The translations under genes were made by a program, and so were the position numbers. This document shows positions 49,022 to 58,939 of a DNA stretch of 64,000 nucleotides, one piece after another. Positions within the stretch are counted from its first letter, which is position 1. Every line of letters begins with the position of its first letter. Under the pieces are notes generated by a model, which made no database searches, was not told the DNA's origin, and was given only the letters and a program-made list of their open reading frames with translations. Source of the DNA: Prescottella defluvii (GTDB lineage: Bacteria; Actinomycetota; Actinomycetes; Mycobacteriales; Mycobacteriaceae); contig CP121458.1 in assembly GCA_029690005.1 (NCBI GenBank), positions 2,790,001 through 2,854,000 on the forward strand, written 5' to 3'.

Positions 49022-49423
49022 GTGAGCGCGGACGCCGCCGAGGCGTTGCAGGCCCGGACCCGCGCAAGCCTCGAGGGGTTCGTGGCCGTCGACGCCGACG
49101 ACGACGGTTCGCTCCGTTTCGAATACGGCGGTGCGCTGTGCTCGCTGCGGGCGGTCACGCTCGCGGACGGCCTCGACGTGCTGTCGCTGACCGGTGTGCT
49201 GGCGTGGGACCGGACGCTGAAGCCGGCCCTCCACAAGCGGGTGGCGGAGCGCAACGCGCGGGCGCAGTTCGGCACGATCAGCGTCATCGCTCACGACAAG
49301 CTCGCGGACGTCGTGCTGCGGTACACCTTCCCGGCCACGGGACTGGCCGACGCGCCGCTCGCGACGATGCTGCTGCTGGTGCTGTCCGGCGTGGAGGAGG
49401 CCCGGAAAGGGCTGCTGGCGTAG
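49022..49423 (+). CDS. conserved hypothetical protein (YbjN-like fold suspected)
   Basis: A 133-aa acidic protein starting VSADAAEALQARTRASLEGFVAV, with the stretches GSLRFEYGGALCSLRAV, VLSLTGVLAWDRTLKPALHKRVAERN and LADAPLATMLLLVLSGVEEARKGLLA. The alternation of strands and helices recalls YbjN/type III chaperone-like domains. M. tuberculosis has a protein of like length in this place (Rv2360c). GTG start 28 nt after uppS, same strand, so probably the same operon. The function is unknown. Confidence 0.7.
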   Translation: MSADAAEALQARTRASLEGFVAVDADDDGSLRFEYGGALCSLRAVTLADGLDVLSLTGVLAWDRTLKPALHKRVAERNARAQFGTISVIAHDKLADVVLRYTFPATGLADAPLATMLLLVLSGVEEARKGLLA

Positions 49424-49458
49424 ATCGTCGCTCGTGGACCGCCGTCCGCGTCGATTCA

Positions 49459-49491
49459 GTTTTGTACAAACTGCGAGGTTCCGTACAAAAC
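49459..49491. terminator. AT-flanked inverted repeat between convergent genes
   Basis: GTTTTGTAC (49459-49467) and GTACAAAAC (49483-49491) form a 9-bp stem with a 15-nt loop. The A/T-rich arms stand out in this GC-rich DNA. It could end both the uppS operon and the leftward smtB-zur operon, or serve as a protein-binding site. Confidence 0.5.
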
Positions 49492-49541
49492 GATCGGCGA
49501 ACGATTGTGTTCTTCTCGGCGGTCTTCTCGGAGGATCCGCC

Positions 49542-49979
49542 CTACCGCGACTGGGCGCAGTCGCGGCACGTGCCGAAGATCTCGACGGTGTGGCTGACGT
49601 CGGTGAAGCCGTTGCTGTCGGCGATGGTCTGCGACCACTGCTCGACGGCGGGGCCGTCGACTTCGACGGTGAATCCGCACCCGCGACACGCCAGGTGGTG
49701 GTGGTGCCCGGACGAGCAACGGCGGTAGACCGATTCGCCGGTGTCGGTGCGGAGGACGTCGACGGTGCCGGCGTCGGCGAGCGTCTGCAGCGTCCGGTAC
49801 ACGGTGGTCAGGCCGATGCCCTCGCCGCGCTTGCGGAGTTCGTCGTGCAGTTCCTGGGCGGACCGGAACTCGCTGATCTCGTCGAGCAGGGCCGAGATGG
49901 CGCTGCGCTGCTTGGTGGAGCGCACGCCGACGACGGCGCGGGCGCGGCGGGCGGTGGGGTCCGTCACGTTCTCGGTCAT
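49542..49979 (-). CDS. zur: zinc uptake regulator Zur (Fur family)
   Basis: A 145-aa Fur-family repressor. The winged helix is TKQRSAISALLDEISEFRSAQELHDELRKRGEGIGLTTVYRTLQTLADAG, followed by the metal-binding YRRCSSGHHHHLACRGCGFTVEV and a second CxxC near the end (GTCRDCAQSR), the structural zinc site. Its place behind an smtB-type ArsR gene matches mycobacterial smtB-zur (Rv2358-Rv2359), which controls zinc homeostasis, so I call it Zur rather than iron Fur. The ATG overlaps the smtB stop. The gene is intact. Confidence 0.92.
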   Translation of the reverse strand: MTENVTDPTARRARAVVGVRSTKQRSAISALLDEISEFRSAQELHDELRKRGEGIGLTTVYRTLQTLADAGTVDVLRTDTGESVYRRCSSGHHHHLACRGCGFTVEVDGPAVEQWSQTIADSNGFTDVSHTVEIFGTCRDCAQSR

Positions 49980-50341
49980 CCTTCCTCGGCATGCGCAACG
50001 GCGTCGATGACAATGTGCGCGAGGTGGTCGTCGACGAGTCGGTACATGACCTCGCGGCCGATGCGCTCGCCGTGGACGACGCCGGCGGACTTGAGCACCC
50101 GCAGGTGCTGGCTGATCAGTGGCTGCGTGACGCCGAGCGCTCCGACGAGTTCGTGGACGCAGCGCTGGGATTCGCGGAGCTGGAGCACGATCGCGATCCG
50201 CACGGGCGCGGCCAGGGCGCGCAGAATCTCACCGGCCGCGACGAGGGTGTCCTTCGACGGCATCGGTGCCGCCGGAGTCTCGGCGCACGGCCCGTGGTCG
50301 TGTGTCTCGGCCCGCAGGTCGCCCGCGTCGGCAACACTCAC
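49976..50341 (-). CDS. smtB: ArsR/SmtB family zinc-responsive repressor
   Basis: A 121-aa metalloregulator. The winged helix reads [66 protein letters not shown], and the C-terminal helix [18 protein letters not shown] carries Asp/His residues suitable for the alpha5 zinc sites. In mycobacteria SmtB derepresses itself and zur when zinc is plentiful. I chose the GTG at 50341 because AGGAG lies 7 nt before it; GTG at 50356 is possible. An inverted repeat operator lies upstream at 50409-50432. Confidence 0.9.
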   Translation of the reverse strand: MSVADAGDLRAETHDHGPCAETPAAPMPSKDTLVAAGEILRALAAPVRIAIVLQLRESQRCVHELVGALGVTQPLISQHLRVLKSAGVVHGERIGREVMYRLVDDHLAHIVIDAVAHAEEG

Positions 50342-50408
50342 TGTGCAGCTCCTCACATGCGGTCGAACGAGTCGGACCGCTCCGCCTTATTGCAAATCAA
50401 TTCCATTT

Positions 50409-50432
50409 TGATATGCACGAATATGCATGTCA
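50409..50432. promoter_or_regulatory. SmtB-type operator
   Basis: TGATATGCA-CGAATA-TGCATGTCA is a near-perfect 24-bp dyad (half-sites TGAYATGCA) in the AT-rich spacer between smtB (leftward) and glyS (rightward). Its position about 70 nt before the smtB start and its ArsR-like 12+12 form suggest the SmtB autoregulatory site. Confidence 0.68.
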
Positions 50433-50465
50433 ACCGGGCGCGTGGGACGCCGCCTCGGCTACCGA

Positions 50466-50471
50466 TAGTCT
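50466..50471 (+). promoter_or_regulatory. probable glyS promoter -10 box
   Basis: TAGTCT at 50466-50471 within GATAGTCTGG would start transcription about 50 nt before the glyS GTG. Confidence 0.4.
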
Positions 50472-50529
50472 GGACGGGCGAAATCCGCACGTGAACCACG
50501 CATCTATTACCCAGATGGAGAGCAGCCAA

Positions 50530-51920
50530 GTGGCACCCAAGTCCATGATCGATACCGTCGCCAACCTCGCCAAGCGCCGTGGCCTCGTCTACCCATGCGG
50601 TGAGATCTACGGCGGCACCAAGTCGGCCTGGGACTACGGTCCGCTCGGCGTGGAACTCAAGGAGAACATCAAGAAGCAGTGGTGGCGCAACATGGTCACC
50701 AGCCGCGAGGACGTCGTCGGCCTCGACTCGTCGGTGATCCTGCCCCGCCAGGTGTGGGAGGCGTCGGGCCACGTCGAGGTGTTCACCGATCCGCTCGTCG
50801 AGTGCCTCAACTGCCACAAGCGCCACCGCCAGGACCACCTGCAGGAGGCGTACGCCGAGAAGAACAAGCTCGACAACCCGGACGCCGTCGCGATGACGGA
50901 AATCGTGTGCCCGGACTGCGGCACCAAGGGCCAGTGGACCGAGCCCAAGGCGTTCTCCGGCCTGCTCAAGACCTACCTCGGCCCCGTCGACAGCGAGACC
51001 GGCCTGCACTACCTGCGTCCCGAGACCGCGCAGGGCATCTTCGTGAACTTCGCGAACGTGCTCACGACGTCGCGCAAGAAGCCGCCGTTCGGCATCGGCC
51101 AGATCGGCAAGAGCTTCCGCAACGAGATCACCCGGGCAACTCCATCTTCCGCACCCGTGAGTTCGAGCAGATGGAGATGGAGTTCTTCGTCAAGCCGGGC
51201 GAGGACGAAGAGTGGCACCAGTACTGGATCGACTACCGCATGGACTGGTACACCGGCCTCGGCATCAACAAGGACAACCTGCGCCTGTACGAGCATGCCA
51301 AGGAGAAGCTGTCGCACTACTCGAAGCGCACCGTCGACATCGAGTACCGCTTCCAGTTCCAGGGCAGCGAGTGGGGCGAGCTGGAGGGCATTGCCAACCG
51401 CACCGACTACGACCTGGCGACGCATGCCAAGGCGTCCGGTACCGACCTGAGCTACTTCGACCAGACGTCCGGTGAGCGCTACACACCGTTCGTCATCGAG
51501 CCCGCAGCCGGCCTGACCCGCTCGCTGATGGCGTTCCTGGTCGACGCGTACACGGAGGACGAGGCCCCCAACGCCAAGGGCGGCGTCGACAAGCGCACCG
51601 TGCTCAAGCTCGATCGTCGCCTGGCGCCGGTCAAGGCCGCGGTGCTGCCGCTCAGCCGCAACGCCGACCTGTCGCCGAAGGCGAAGGATCTCGCCACCAC
51701 GCTGCGTCAGCACTGGAACATCGAGTTCGACGACGCCGGCGCCATCGGCCGCCGCTACCGTCGCCAGGACGAGATCGGCACCCCGTTCTGCATCACGGTC
51801 GACTTCGACACCCTCGACGACCAGGCCGTGACGATCCGCGAGCGCGACACCATGGCGCAGGAGCGCGTCGCCCTCGACCAGGTGGAGGGCTACCTCGCCC
51901 AGCGTCTGATCGGCGCCTGA
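50530..51920 (+). CDS. glyS: glycyl-tRNA synthetase, frameshifted
   Basis: Class II alpha2-type synthetase that charges tRNA-Gly; essential. About 463 aa. The N-terminal [38 protein letters not shown] is followed by a zinc-binding region (CLNCHKRHR ... CPDCGTKG), motif 2 region [33 protein letters not shown] and motif 3 [20 protein letters not shown]. The frame changes once near 51135, where ITPGNS needs one more C in ATCACCCGGGC. I use the GTG at 50530 ([10 protein letters not shown]) with GGAGAGC upstream. Homodimeric bacterial GlyRS of this type is normal in actinobacteria. Confidence 0.95.
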
Positions 51921-51933
51921 GTTTGTGACCGAA

Positions 51934-51970
51934 TGTCACACACGTTCAGTTGGACTGAACGTGTGTGACA
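51934..51970. terminator. long perfect hairpin between glyS and the convergent TPM gene
   Basis: TGTCACACACGTTCAGT (51934-51950) pairs perfectly with ACTGAACGTGTGTGACA (51954-51970) around TGG: a 17-bp stem with a 3-nt loop. It lies 14 nt after the glyS stop and 5 nt after the convergent gene's stop, so it probably terminates both. Confidence 0.75.
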
Positions 51971-51974
51971 TCGG

Positions 51975-54051
51975 CTATGCGGGGCAGTGTCTGAACCGCC
52001 CGCCGCCGCCGCGGCCGATGCGGTCCGAACTGCTCGGTCCGCCGAACGATCCCGGGCCGGGGCCGCCCCATCCGCCGCCACCGCGCCCGCCCCAGTTGCC
52101 ACCGCCGCCGAGGCCGCCGCGGAGCACGCTGTCGATGAGGATGCCGCCGAGGACCGCGCCGGCCGCACTGCCGCCCCCGCCACGGGTGCCGCCGCTCGGC
52201 GGGCGCTGGTCGTCCTGGAACCGGTTCACGTCCGCCTGGGCCGACCACAGCGCCCGCGATCCCAGTTGGGTCGCGGCCTGCGCGTGCTGCAGGGCCTGCG
52301 ACGGATCCGAGTCAGCCAGTTGCTGCGCCGCCTGCAGGTGCCGCTGCGCCTCCGACAGTCGCGTGCGGGCCTCTGCGCCCACCGCGCCGCGGCGGGTCGA
52401 GATGAAGTCCGCCGCAGCCGTCACCTGGGACTGGGCGGCGGTGAGGTCCTGGTCGAGCCGGGCACGCGCGCGGTCGGACTGCTGCTTGGCCTCCTGCGCC
52501 TCGGCGAGGACGGCGTCGAGTTTCGCGTCTGCCTCGACGACCTTGCCGAAGCTGCCGAGCGGGTCGGTGTCCTTGGTGGCCTGGGCGTTCCGCAGTGCCT
52601 CCTCTGCCGCGGCCTTCGCGTCGGCGAGCTTCTGCCCACCCTGCGCGGCGAGCCCGGCCGCCGTCGAGATCCCGTGCTGCACGTCCGCCATCGCGTCCGG
52701 TAGCGAGGCGATGGCGTGCCGGATGTCGGCGTCGGCGCGGTCGACCGCGTCGAGGAGGGTGCCGGCCTGATCGAGTGCGCCCTCGGCCGCGCGGATGGCG
52801 GCCACCGCGGGGCCCTGCTTGCCCGCCGGCAACTCGACCGCGTCGCGCCCGGCCGCAATGTTCTGCTCGGCGAACGTGATCCGCTCCCGTGCCATGGCCG
52901 GGTTGTGCTCGATCGTGGCGAGCACGGACGCCGGGAACTCCGTGCGAAGGGTGGCCAGCGTCGCGTCCGCCTGGGGACCCGGACGGTCAGTGCGACGACG
53001 GACTGGGTGAGCGCGTCGAGGCGGGCCGGGGCGTCGAGCAGCAGGTCGCGCATCGAGTCGAACTCGGCCACACGGGCATTGAGCTCCTTGTCGGCGCGGG
53101 CGCACGTCGTGACGAGTTCGACCAGCATCTGCCGCTGCTGCTGGGGCGTCTCGGGGATGTCGTCGTCGAGGCGCTGGCGGATCGTGAACGCCGACGCGAG
53201 TGTCGCCCGCGCCTGCTCGAACGCCTTGGTGAAGGGGGCGGTGCTGTCGGCGCCGAACTCGCCGACCGCGAGGTTCAGTTCCTCCTCGCTGGTGCGGATC
53301 GCGTTGTCCATCTCGACCAGCGCGTCCTTCGCGAGCGCGTCCAGTGCCGGAAGGGGCAGCGCTGCAAGCGCGTCGGCGTCGGTGGGATCGACCTCTCGGG
53401 CGGCGGCCACGGACTGCTCGAGCCGTTCGCCGCGCTTCCTGCGCGAGTAGAGGAAGACGCCGAGGGCCACGACGATGAGCACGGCGGCGCTGATGCCGAC
53501 GGCCTTCAGCGTCGTGTGGGTGGGGGTCATCGCGTCCGCGAGTCCGCCCGCCGCGGAGATCGCGGCCCCGACCAGTCCTCCTCGCGCAGGGCCGGTTCCA
53601 CCGACTCCTGGTTGATCGAATCGATCTCCGCGTTGGTGACCTCGGACAGCGCCTGGGGCACGTCGAAGTGGTCAGGACCGGTCCGTGGTCGCGACCGCCA
53701 GCAGCGCGTCGCGGTTGCCGAGCCCGCTCATCTTGGCGGTGTTCTGGGCCCACGCGTCGGGGGAGAGCCCGTCGAAGTCGGTCACGTACACCACCCACAG
53801 CGACACCTTGTGGTCGTCGTACAGGCTGTCGAGTGCGGCCTGGACGTCGGAGCGCTGCCCGGCGTCGAGGACCCGGACACGTCGGTGATGTGCTCGGGCA
53901 GCCGCATCGGCGTCTCGGCCGACGCGACTCCCGGGGTGAAGGTGAGGATCACCAGCGAGAGCAGCGCGCCGACGACCGTGGCGGTCAGCGAGCGGCGTCG
54001 GCGGTCGGGTCTGACGTGGGGACACTGTGCCGGACTCGGAGCGTGGGCCAT
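51975..54051 (-). CDS. TPM-domain membrane protein with coiled coil and Gly-rich tail, four frameshifts
   Basis: A protein of about 690 aa. A signal peptide (SLTATVVGALLSLVILTFTPGVASAE) leads into an extracytoplasmic TPM-like domain (HITDVSG, DVQAALDSLYDDHKVSLWVVYVTDFDG, NRDALLAVATTDRS). A transmembrane helix follows (LKAVGISAAVLIVVALGVFLYS), then a long Ala/Asp/Glu/Gln-rich helical region likely to form coiled coils, and a tail of Gly, Ser and Arg repeats ending GRGGGGRFRHC. Frame changes near 53878, 53685, 53563 and 52985. M. tuberculosis Rv2345, next to dgt, has the same architecture. Its function is unknown; TPM proteins are linked to membrane assembly and repair. Confidence 0.8.
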
Positions 54052-54119
54052 GGGACGAATCTATCGGGTGTGGCGCGTCGCCACCGCCGCCTCGGGTGGC
54101 CGACTGGCAGAATCGGGGA

Positions 54120-54814
54120 GTGAGTACCGCGCCCAGCTACGACCCGCCGGAGCTGTACCCGCGTCCCGCGCCGCGCCGTTCGTTCGGTGCCGCGGTCGGG
54201 CGTTGGGTCAGCCGACTGGTGCTGGGCACGCTCCTGATCGGCGTCGTGCTCGTCGGAGGAACCGCGGTCCGGGTGTGGCAGGTGGCGCGCATCACCGACA
54301 CCGCCCGGCCGATGCGATCGTCGTGCTGGGGGCGGCGCAGTACGCCGGGACGCCGTCGTCGGTGTTCGAGGCCCGGCTGGACCAAGCCCGCAAGCTGTAC
54401 GAGCAGGGCGTGGCCCCGGCTGTCATCACGGTGGGCGGCAAGCAGGAGGGCGACCTGTACACCGAGGCCGCGTCGGGCAAGAACTTCCTGATCGACCAGG
54501 GCGTGCCCGCGGACGCGATCATCGCGGTCGAGGAAGGCTCGGACACTCTGCTCAGCATCGAGGCCGTCAGCCGCGAGATGGGGCAGCGGGGGATGAGTTC
54601 GGCGGCGCTGGTGAGCGACCCCTGGCATTCGCTGCGGACGCGGACCATGGCACGCGACGCCGGCATCGAGGCGTGGACGGCACCGACCCGGCAGGGGCCC
54701 GCGGTCATGACCCGCGAATCGCAGCTGCACGGAATCGCCAGGGAGACAGGCGCTTTGCTGTGGTATCAGCTCACCCACTTCTCCGCGGACTTCCCGTACA
54801 CGGCGGGACAGTGA
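54120..54814 (+). CDS. DUF218/YdcF-like membrane-anchored protein, frameshifted
   Basis: A protein of about 231 aa. The N-terminal cytoplasmic stretch [19 protein letters not shown] and one membrane helix ([21 protein letters not shown]) precede a DUF218 domain in another frame from about 54300: [43 protein letters not shown] and [17 protein letters not shown]. SanA/YdcF proteins of this family act in envelope barrier function. The GTG at 54120 follows CAGAAT by 6 nt, perhaps leaderless. The stop overlaps the dgt start. Confidence 0.82.
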
Positions 54815-56099
54815 CCGATCCGGCGGCACGCGCGGGCTACACCGCGCACGATCTGGAACGACGGGTGCCGGAGGCGCCCGAGACCGCGGGGCTGGTCCGG
54901 CGGCCGAGGCCTCCCAGCACCGGTCGGCGTTCTCCCGCGACCGGGCGCGCGTGCAGCACTCTGCGGCGCTGCGCCGGCTGGCGGACAAGACCCAGGTCGT
55001 CGGTCCGCGCGACGGCGACACCCCGCGTACCCGGCTGACGCACTCGATCGAGGTGGCGCAGATCGGCCGCGGCATCGCCGACGGGCTGGGCCTGGACCCG
55101 ATCTCGTCGACCTCGCCGGGCTGGCCCACGACATCGGGCACCCGCCCTACGGCCACGACGGCGAGAAAGCGCTCGACGAGGTCGCCGATAAGTGCGGCGG
55201 CTTCGAGGGCAACGCGCAGAACCTGCGGATCCTCACCAGCCTCGAACCGAAGGTCCTCGACCCCGAGGGCCGGAGCGTCGGGCTCGACCTGACCCGGGCC
55301 TCGCTCGACGCCGCGATCAAGTACCCGTGGACGCGCCCGCGCCGGGCGCGAAGTTCGGGGCGTACGACGACGACGCCGACGTGCTCGCGTGGATCCGAGA
55401 GGGCGCCCCCGAGCGGCGCAAGTGTCTGGAATCACAGGTGATGGACTGGGCGGAGCGATGTCGCGTACTCGGTCCACGACGTCGAGGACGGAGTGATCGC
55501 GGGCCGCATCGACCTGCGCGTGTTGACCGATGCCACGGAGGTGCGGGCGCTCGCCGAACTGGGATCCGCCCAGTTCAAGGGCTTGGTCGTCGCCGAACTG
55601 GTCGAGGCCGCCGCGCGGCTGTCTCGGCTTCCCGTGGTGGCCGCGGTCGGCAGCTTCGACGGCACCCTGACCAGCTCGGTGGCGCTGAAGAACCTCACCA
55701 GCGAGCTGGTGGGCCGGTTCGCGTCGGCCGCGGTGAGTGGCACCCGCGCCGTGACCGGTCCCGCCCCGCTCGCGCGCTACCAGGCGGACCTCGAGGTGCC
55801 GCCGATCGTGGCTGCCGAGGTGGCGCTGCTCAAGACCGTGGCGCTGCACTACGTGATGTCCGACGCCGGTCACGAGAACCGTCAGGACCGGCAGCGGGAC
55901 CGGGTCCACCGGGTGGCGGAGTGGCTGCTGCGGACCGCACCGGCCGGTCTGGATCCGCTGTTCCTGCCGGCGTGGAACGCGGCCGGCGACGACGCCGCCC
56001 GGGTGCGCGTGATCGTCGACCAGATCGCGTCGTGCACCGAGAGCCGGCTCGAGCAGGATCGACAAGCAGAGCCTCGGTGCCCAGGCCAGCTGGGGGTAG
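54811..56099 (+). CDS. dgt: deoxyguanosinetriphosphate triphosphohydrolase-like protein, about five frameshifts
   Basis: HD-domain dNTP triphosphohydrolase, about 430 aa. The substrate-binding and metal motifs are [40 protein letters not shown] (His of the HD set) and [26 protein letters not shown] (HD). [15 protein letters not shown] and the C-terminal helices follow, to [10 protein letters not shown]. Frame changes fall near 54905, 55107, 55333, 55460 and 56052. The GTG at 54811 overlaps the DUF218 stop, and dnaG follows 34 nt after the TAG, the same order as in mycobacteria (Rv2344c-Rv2343c). Confidence 0.88.
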
Positions 56100-56121
56100 G
56101 TGCACCTCCGCGCGAAGGGCC

Positions 56122-56127
56122 TAGACT
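56122..56127 (+). promoter_or_regulatory. -10 box of a leaderless dnaG transcript
   Basis: TAGACT at 56122-56127 ends 6 nt before the dnaG GTG at 56134. dnaG also has no evident Shine-Dalgarno sequence, which agrees with leaderless translation from its own promoter. Confidence 0.6.
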
Positions 56128-56133
56128 GCCTTC

Positions 56134-58060
56134 GTGGCCGGCCGAATTCCAGACAGAGACATCGCGGCCGTTCGCGAGCGCACCCGGATCGAGGACATCG
56201 TCGGCGAGTACGTCTCGCTCAAGCGCGCGGGCGGCGACTCCATGAAGGGGCTGTGCCCCTTCCACGACGAGAAGTCCCCGTCGTTCCACGTGCGGCCCAA
56301 TCACGGCCACTTCCACTGTTTCGGCTGCGGCGAGGGCGGCGACGTCTACTCGTTCCTGCAGAAGATCGAACACGTCAGCTTCGTCGAGGCCGTCGAGCAA
56401 CTCGCCGACCGCATCGGCTACCAGATCTCCTACGAGGGCGGCGGGCCGTCCGTCCAACGCGACCGCGGCACCCGGGCACGGCTCGTGGCCGCGAACGCCG
56501 CCGCGCAGGAGTTCTACGCTGCCCGGCTGAAGGAGCCCGACGCGCAGGCTGCCCGGGACTACCTGACCGAGCGGAACTTCGACGCCGCCGCGGCCGCACA
56601 GTTCGGCTGCGGCTACGCCCCCGACGGCTGGGACGCCCTCACCAAGCACCTGATGGCGAAGGGCTTCGACGCGAAGGAACTCGAGGCCGCCGGGCTGTCG
56701 AAGGAGGGCCGACGCGGACCGATCGACCGGTTCCACCGCCGGCTGCTGTGGCCCATCCGCAATCTCGCCGGCGACGTCATCGGCTTCGGCGCCCGCAAGC
56801 TGTTCGACGACGACACCATGCCGGGCAAGTACGTCAACGCCCCGAGACCATCCTCTACAAGAAGTCGAACGTGCTGTTCGGGCTGGACCTGGCCAAGCGC
56901 GAGATCGCCAAGGGGCACCAGGCCGTCGTCGTCGAGGGCTACACCGACGTCATGGCCATGCATCTCGCCGGCGTGAAGACCGCGGTCGCATCGTGCGGCA
57001 CCGCGTTCGGCGACGAGCATCTCGCGATGCTGCGCCGACTCCTCATGGACGACAGCTACTTCCGCGGTGAGGTGATCTACACCTTCGACGGCGACGCCGC
57101 CGGCCAGGCCGCCGCGATGAAGGCGTTCGAGGGCGACCAGAAGATGGCCGGGCAGACGTTCGTGGCGATCGCGCCGGACGGGATGGACCCGTGCGAGCTG
57201 CGCCAGAAGTCCGGTGACGCGGCCGTCCGCGACCTCGTCGCCCGGCGTACGCCGATGTTCGAGTTCGTCGTCAAATCGCTTCTCGCCGAACATGATCTGG
57301 ACACCGCGGAGGGGCGCGTCGAGGCGCTGCGGCGCACGGTTCCGGTGGTGGCGCGGATCAAGGAGTCGACGCTGCGCGATCAGTACGCCGTGCAGCTGTC
57401 CGGGTGGGTCGGATGGGACGACATCCCGACGGTGCGCCGCCGGGTCCGGGACGAGGCGCGTAAGTTCGCGCGCGGCGGAGGCGCCGCGCCGGCCAAGCGC
57501 CGCCCCGTCGAGGCCTCTTCCGCGGCTTCGGTGCCGAGTCCGGCGCCGGGAGTGTCACGGCCGCGGCCCAACGATCCGCGCTGTGGCCGCGGCGGGACGC
57601 GCTCAAGGCGGCGCTGCAGTACCCCGCGATCGCCGGCACCGTCTTCGACTCGCTCCCGACCGAGACCTTCACCCACCCCGCGTACGGCGCGGTCCGCGAG
57701 GCGGTCGGCGCCGCGGGCGGGACGTCGGCGGGCCTCGGCGGGGCCGAATGGGTCGACGCGGTCGGCCGCGCGGCCGAGGACCTCGTCGTGCAGTCGATCG
57801 TGATGGAACTGGCCGTGGAACCGTTGCCCGCCGACGACGACACCGCACCCCGCTACATCCGGGGCGTGCTGGCCCGGCTGCAGGAGGTATGGGTCGGCGA
57901 ACAGGTGGCCGAACTCAAGTCCAAGCTGCAGCGCATCTCGCCGACCACGGACTCCGACGAATTCCATTCCCTGCTCGGCGATCTCGTGGCGCTCGAGCAG
58001 TGCCGTCGCAGCCTGCTCGATCAGGCGATCGGCGACACCAGCGGCGAGGGCATCGCCTGA
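56134..58060 (+). CDS. dnaG: DNA primase DnaG, two frameshifts
   Basis: Synthesises RNA primers for replication; essential. About 642 aa. The zinc-binding domain is [34 protein letters not shown] (CHC2). The catalytic core has [19 protein letters not shown] and the Toprim motifs [17 protein letters not shown] and [12 protein letters not shown]. The C-terminal helicase-interaction domain spans [17 protein letters not shown] to [14 protein letters not shown]. Frame changes near 56845 ([12 protein letters not shown], four C where five are needed) and 57570, in the interdomain linker. GTG start, probably leaderless. Confidence 0.94.
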
Positions 58061-58079
58061 CCCTCGCCGCGGTCGCCGG

Positions 58080-58328
58080 CTAATTCCGCCGCAACTGGTC
58101 CTGCGGGACCAGGATCGTGGTCTTCTCGTCGATCGGCTTCATCGGCTCGAGCTTCGGCTGCGTGCTGAGCGAATCCGACAGCTTCTGCCGGCCCACCTCG
58201 ATCGCCTTCTTCGTGGCAGGGCTGGTCGCCACGGCCTTGGCTGCCTTGCTGATCTGTTCGTACCGGGCCCGCCCGGCTCGGGTGCCCAGGACATAGCCCG
58301 CCGCAACGCCTACCAACAACCGCAACAT
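58080..58328 (-). CDS. small membrane-associated protein (YtxH-like)
   Basis: An 82-aa protein with an N-terminal hydrophobic helix carrying a GYVLG turn (MLRLLVGVAAGYVLGTRAGRARYEQI), followed by an amphipathic, lysine-rich helix (KAAKAVATSPATKKAIEVGRQKLSDSL). This pattern is that of YtxH-type general-stress proteins. Mycobacteria have a like-sized protein beside dnaG (Rv2342). The ATG at 58328 has AGGAA upstream; a longer in-frame start at 58370 is less likely. The function is unknown. Confidence 0.72.
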   Translation of the reverse strand: MLRLLVGVAAGYVLGTRAGRARYEQISKAAKAVATSPATKKAIEVGRQKLSDSLSTQPKLEPMKPIDEKTTILVPQDQLRRN

Positions 58329-58464
58329 TTCCGGATTCCTCCCGTCGAAGTGCCTGCGTACATCCTGCACGATCGGCCTCTGGTCAGGCGATTTGGTACT
58401 TGGGTGGGGGTATGGGCTACAGTTTCTCAGGCGCCGCCGGAAAGGGCAGCGCCGAGCAGGACAA

Positions 58465-58537
58465 TCCCCTGTAGCTCAATTGGCAGAGCATTCGACTGTT
58501 AATGGAACGGTTGCTGGTTCGAGTCCAGCCGGGGGAG
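58465..58537 (+). tRNA. tRNA-Asn (anticodon GTT)
   Basis: A 73-nt cloverleaf: acceptor TCCCCTG paired with CGGGGGA, D-arm GCTC/GAGC, anticodon loop CTGTTAA with anticodon GTT, T-arm GCTGG-TTCGAGT-CCAGC, discriminator G. CCA is not encoded. The anticodon stem TTCGA/TGGAA has one G-G mismatch where TCGAA is expected. A strong terminator follows 5 nt later. Confidence 0.93.
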
Positions 58538-58542
58538 CTCCC

Positions 58543-58580
58543 AAGGAAGGCCCCCACCCTAGCGGGTGGGGGCCTTCCTT
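58543..58580 (+). terminator. intrinsic terminator after tRNA-Asn
   Basis: AAGGAAGGCCCCCACCC (58543-58559) pairs perfectly with GGGTGGGGGCCTTCCTT (58564-58580) around TAGC; GTTTC follows. A 17-bp stem, also suited to ending the convergent gene at 58627. Confidence 0.9.
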
Positions 58581-58626
58581 GTTTCGTCCCTCGTTTCGTG
58601 CGAGCGTTCCGGTTGCCCGGTATCCG

Positions 58627-58866
58627 TCAGGAAGGGCCGGGGCCGCTGCGCTCGGCGGGTTTGCTCCCGAGCGTGAACCACGCGAGCGAGCCGAGGATCG
58701 GCAGAGCCACGACGAGCAGGATCCAGGCGATCTTGGCGGCGCCGGATGCGTGCCGGGCACGGAGTACGGAAACCGTCGTCGCGATCACCAGGGCCAGCCA
58801 CAGCACGGCGAACACCGTCCACGTGATGTCGTAGGCCAGAGGCAGCTGTGCAGTGTGCTCTTCCAC
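58627..58866 (-). CDS. PLDc_N-domain small membrane protein
   Basis: A 79-aa protein with two hydrophobic helices (DITWTVFAVLWLALVIATTVSVL and AAKIAWILLVVALPILGSLAWFTLG). The KIAWILLVVALPILGSLAWF segment with the preceding GAAK is the hallmark of the PLDc_N (phospholipase D N-terminal-like) domain found as small stand-alone proteins in actinobacteria. No catalytic domain is attached. The ATG at 58866 has a GGAGG-type site upstream. The role is unknown. Confidence 0.78.
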   Translation of the reverse strand: MEEHTAQLPLAYDITWTVFAVLWLALVIATTVSVLRARHASGAAKIAWILLVVALPILGSLAWFTLGSKPAERSGPGPS

Positions 58867-58939
58867 GGCGAATCCTCCCGGTTCGGTCGTCGATACCCCG
58901 CATCCTGGCAGAGCGGGCGCGATCCGGCCCGCTCGCGTC

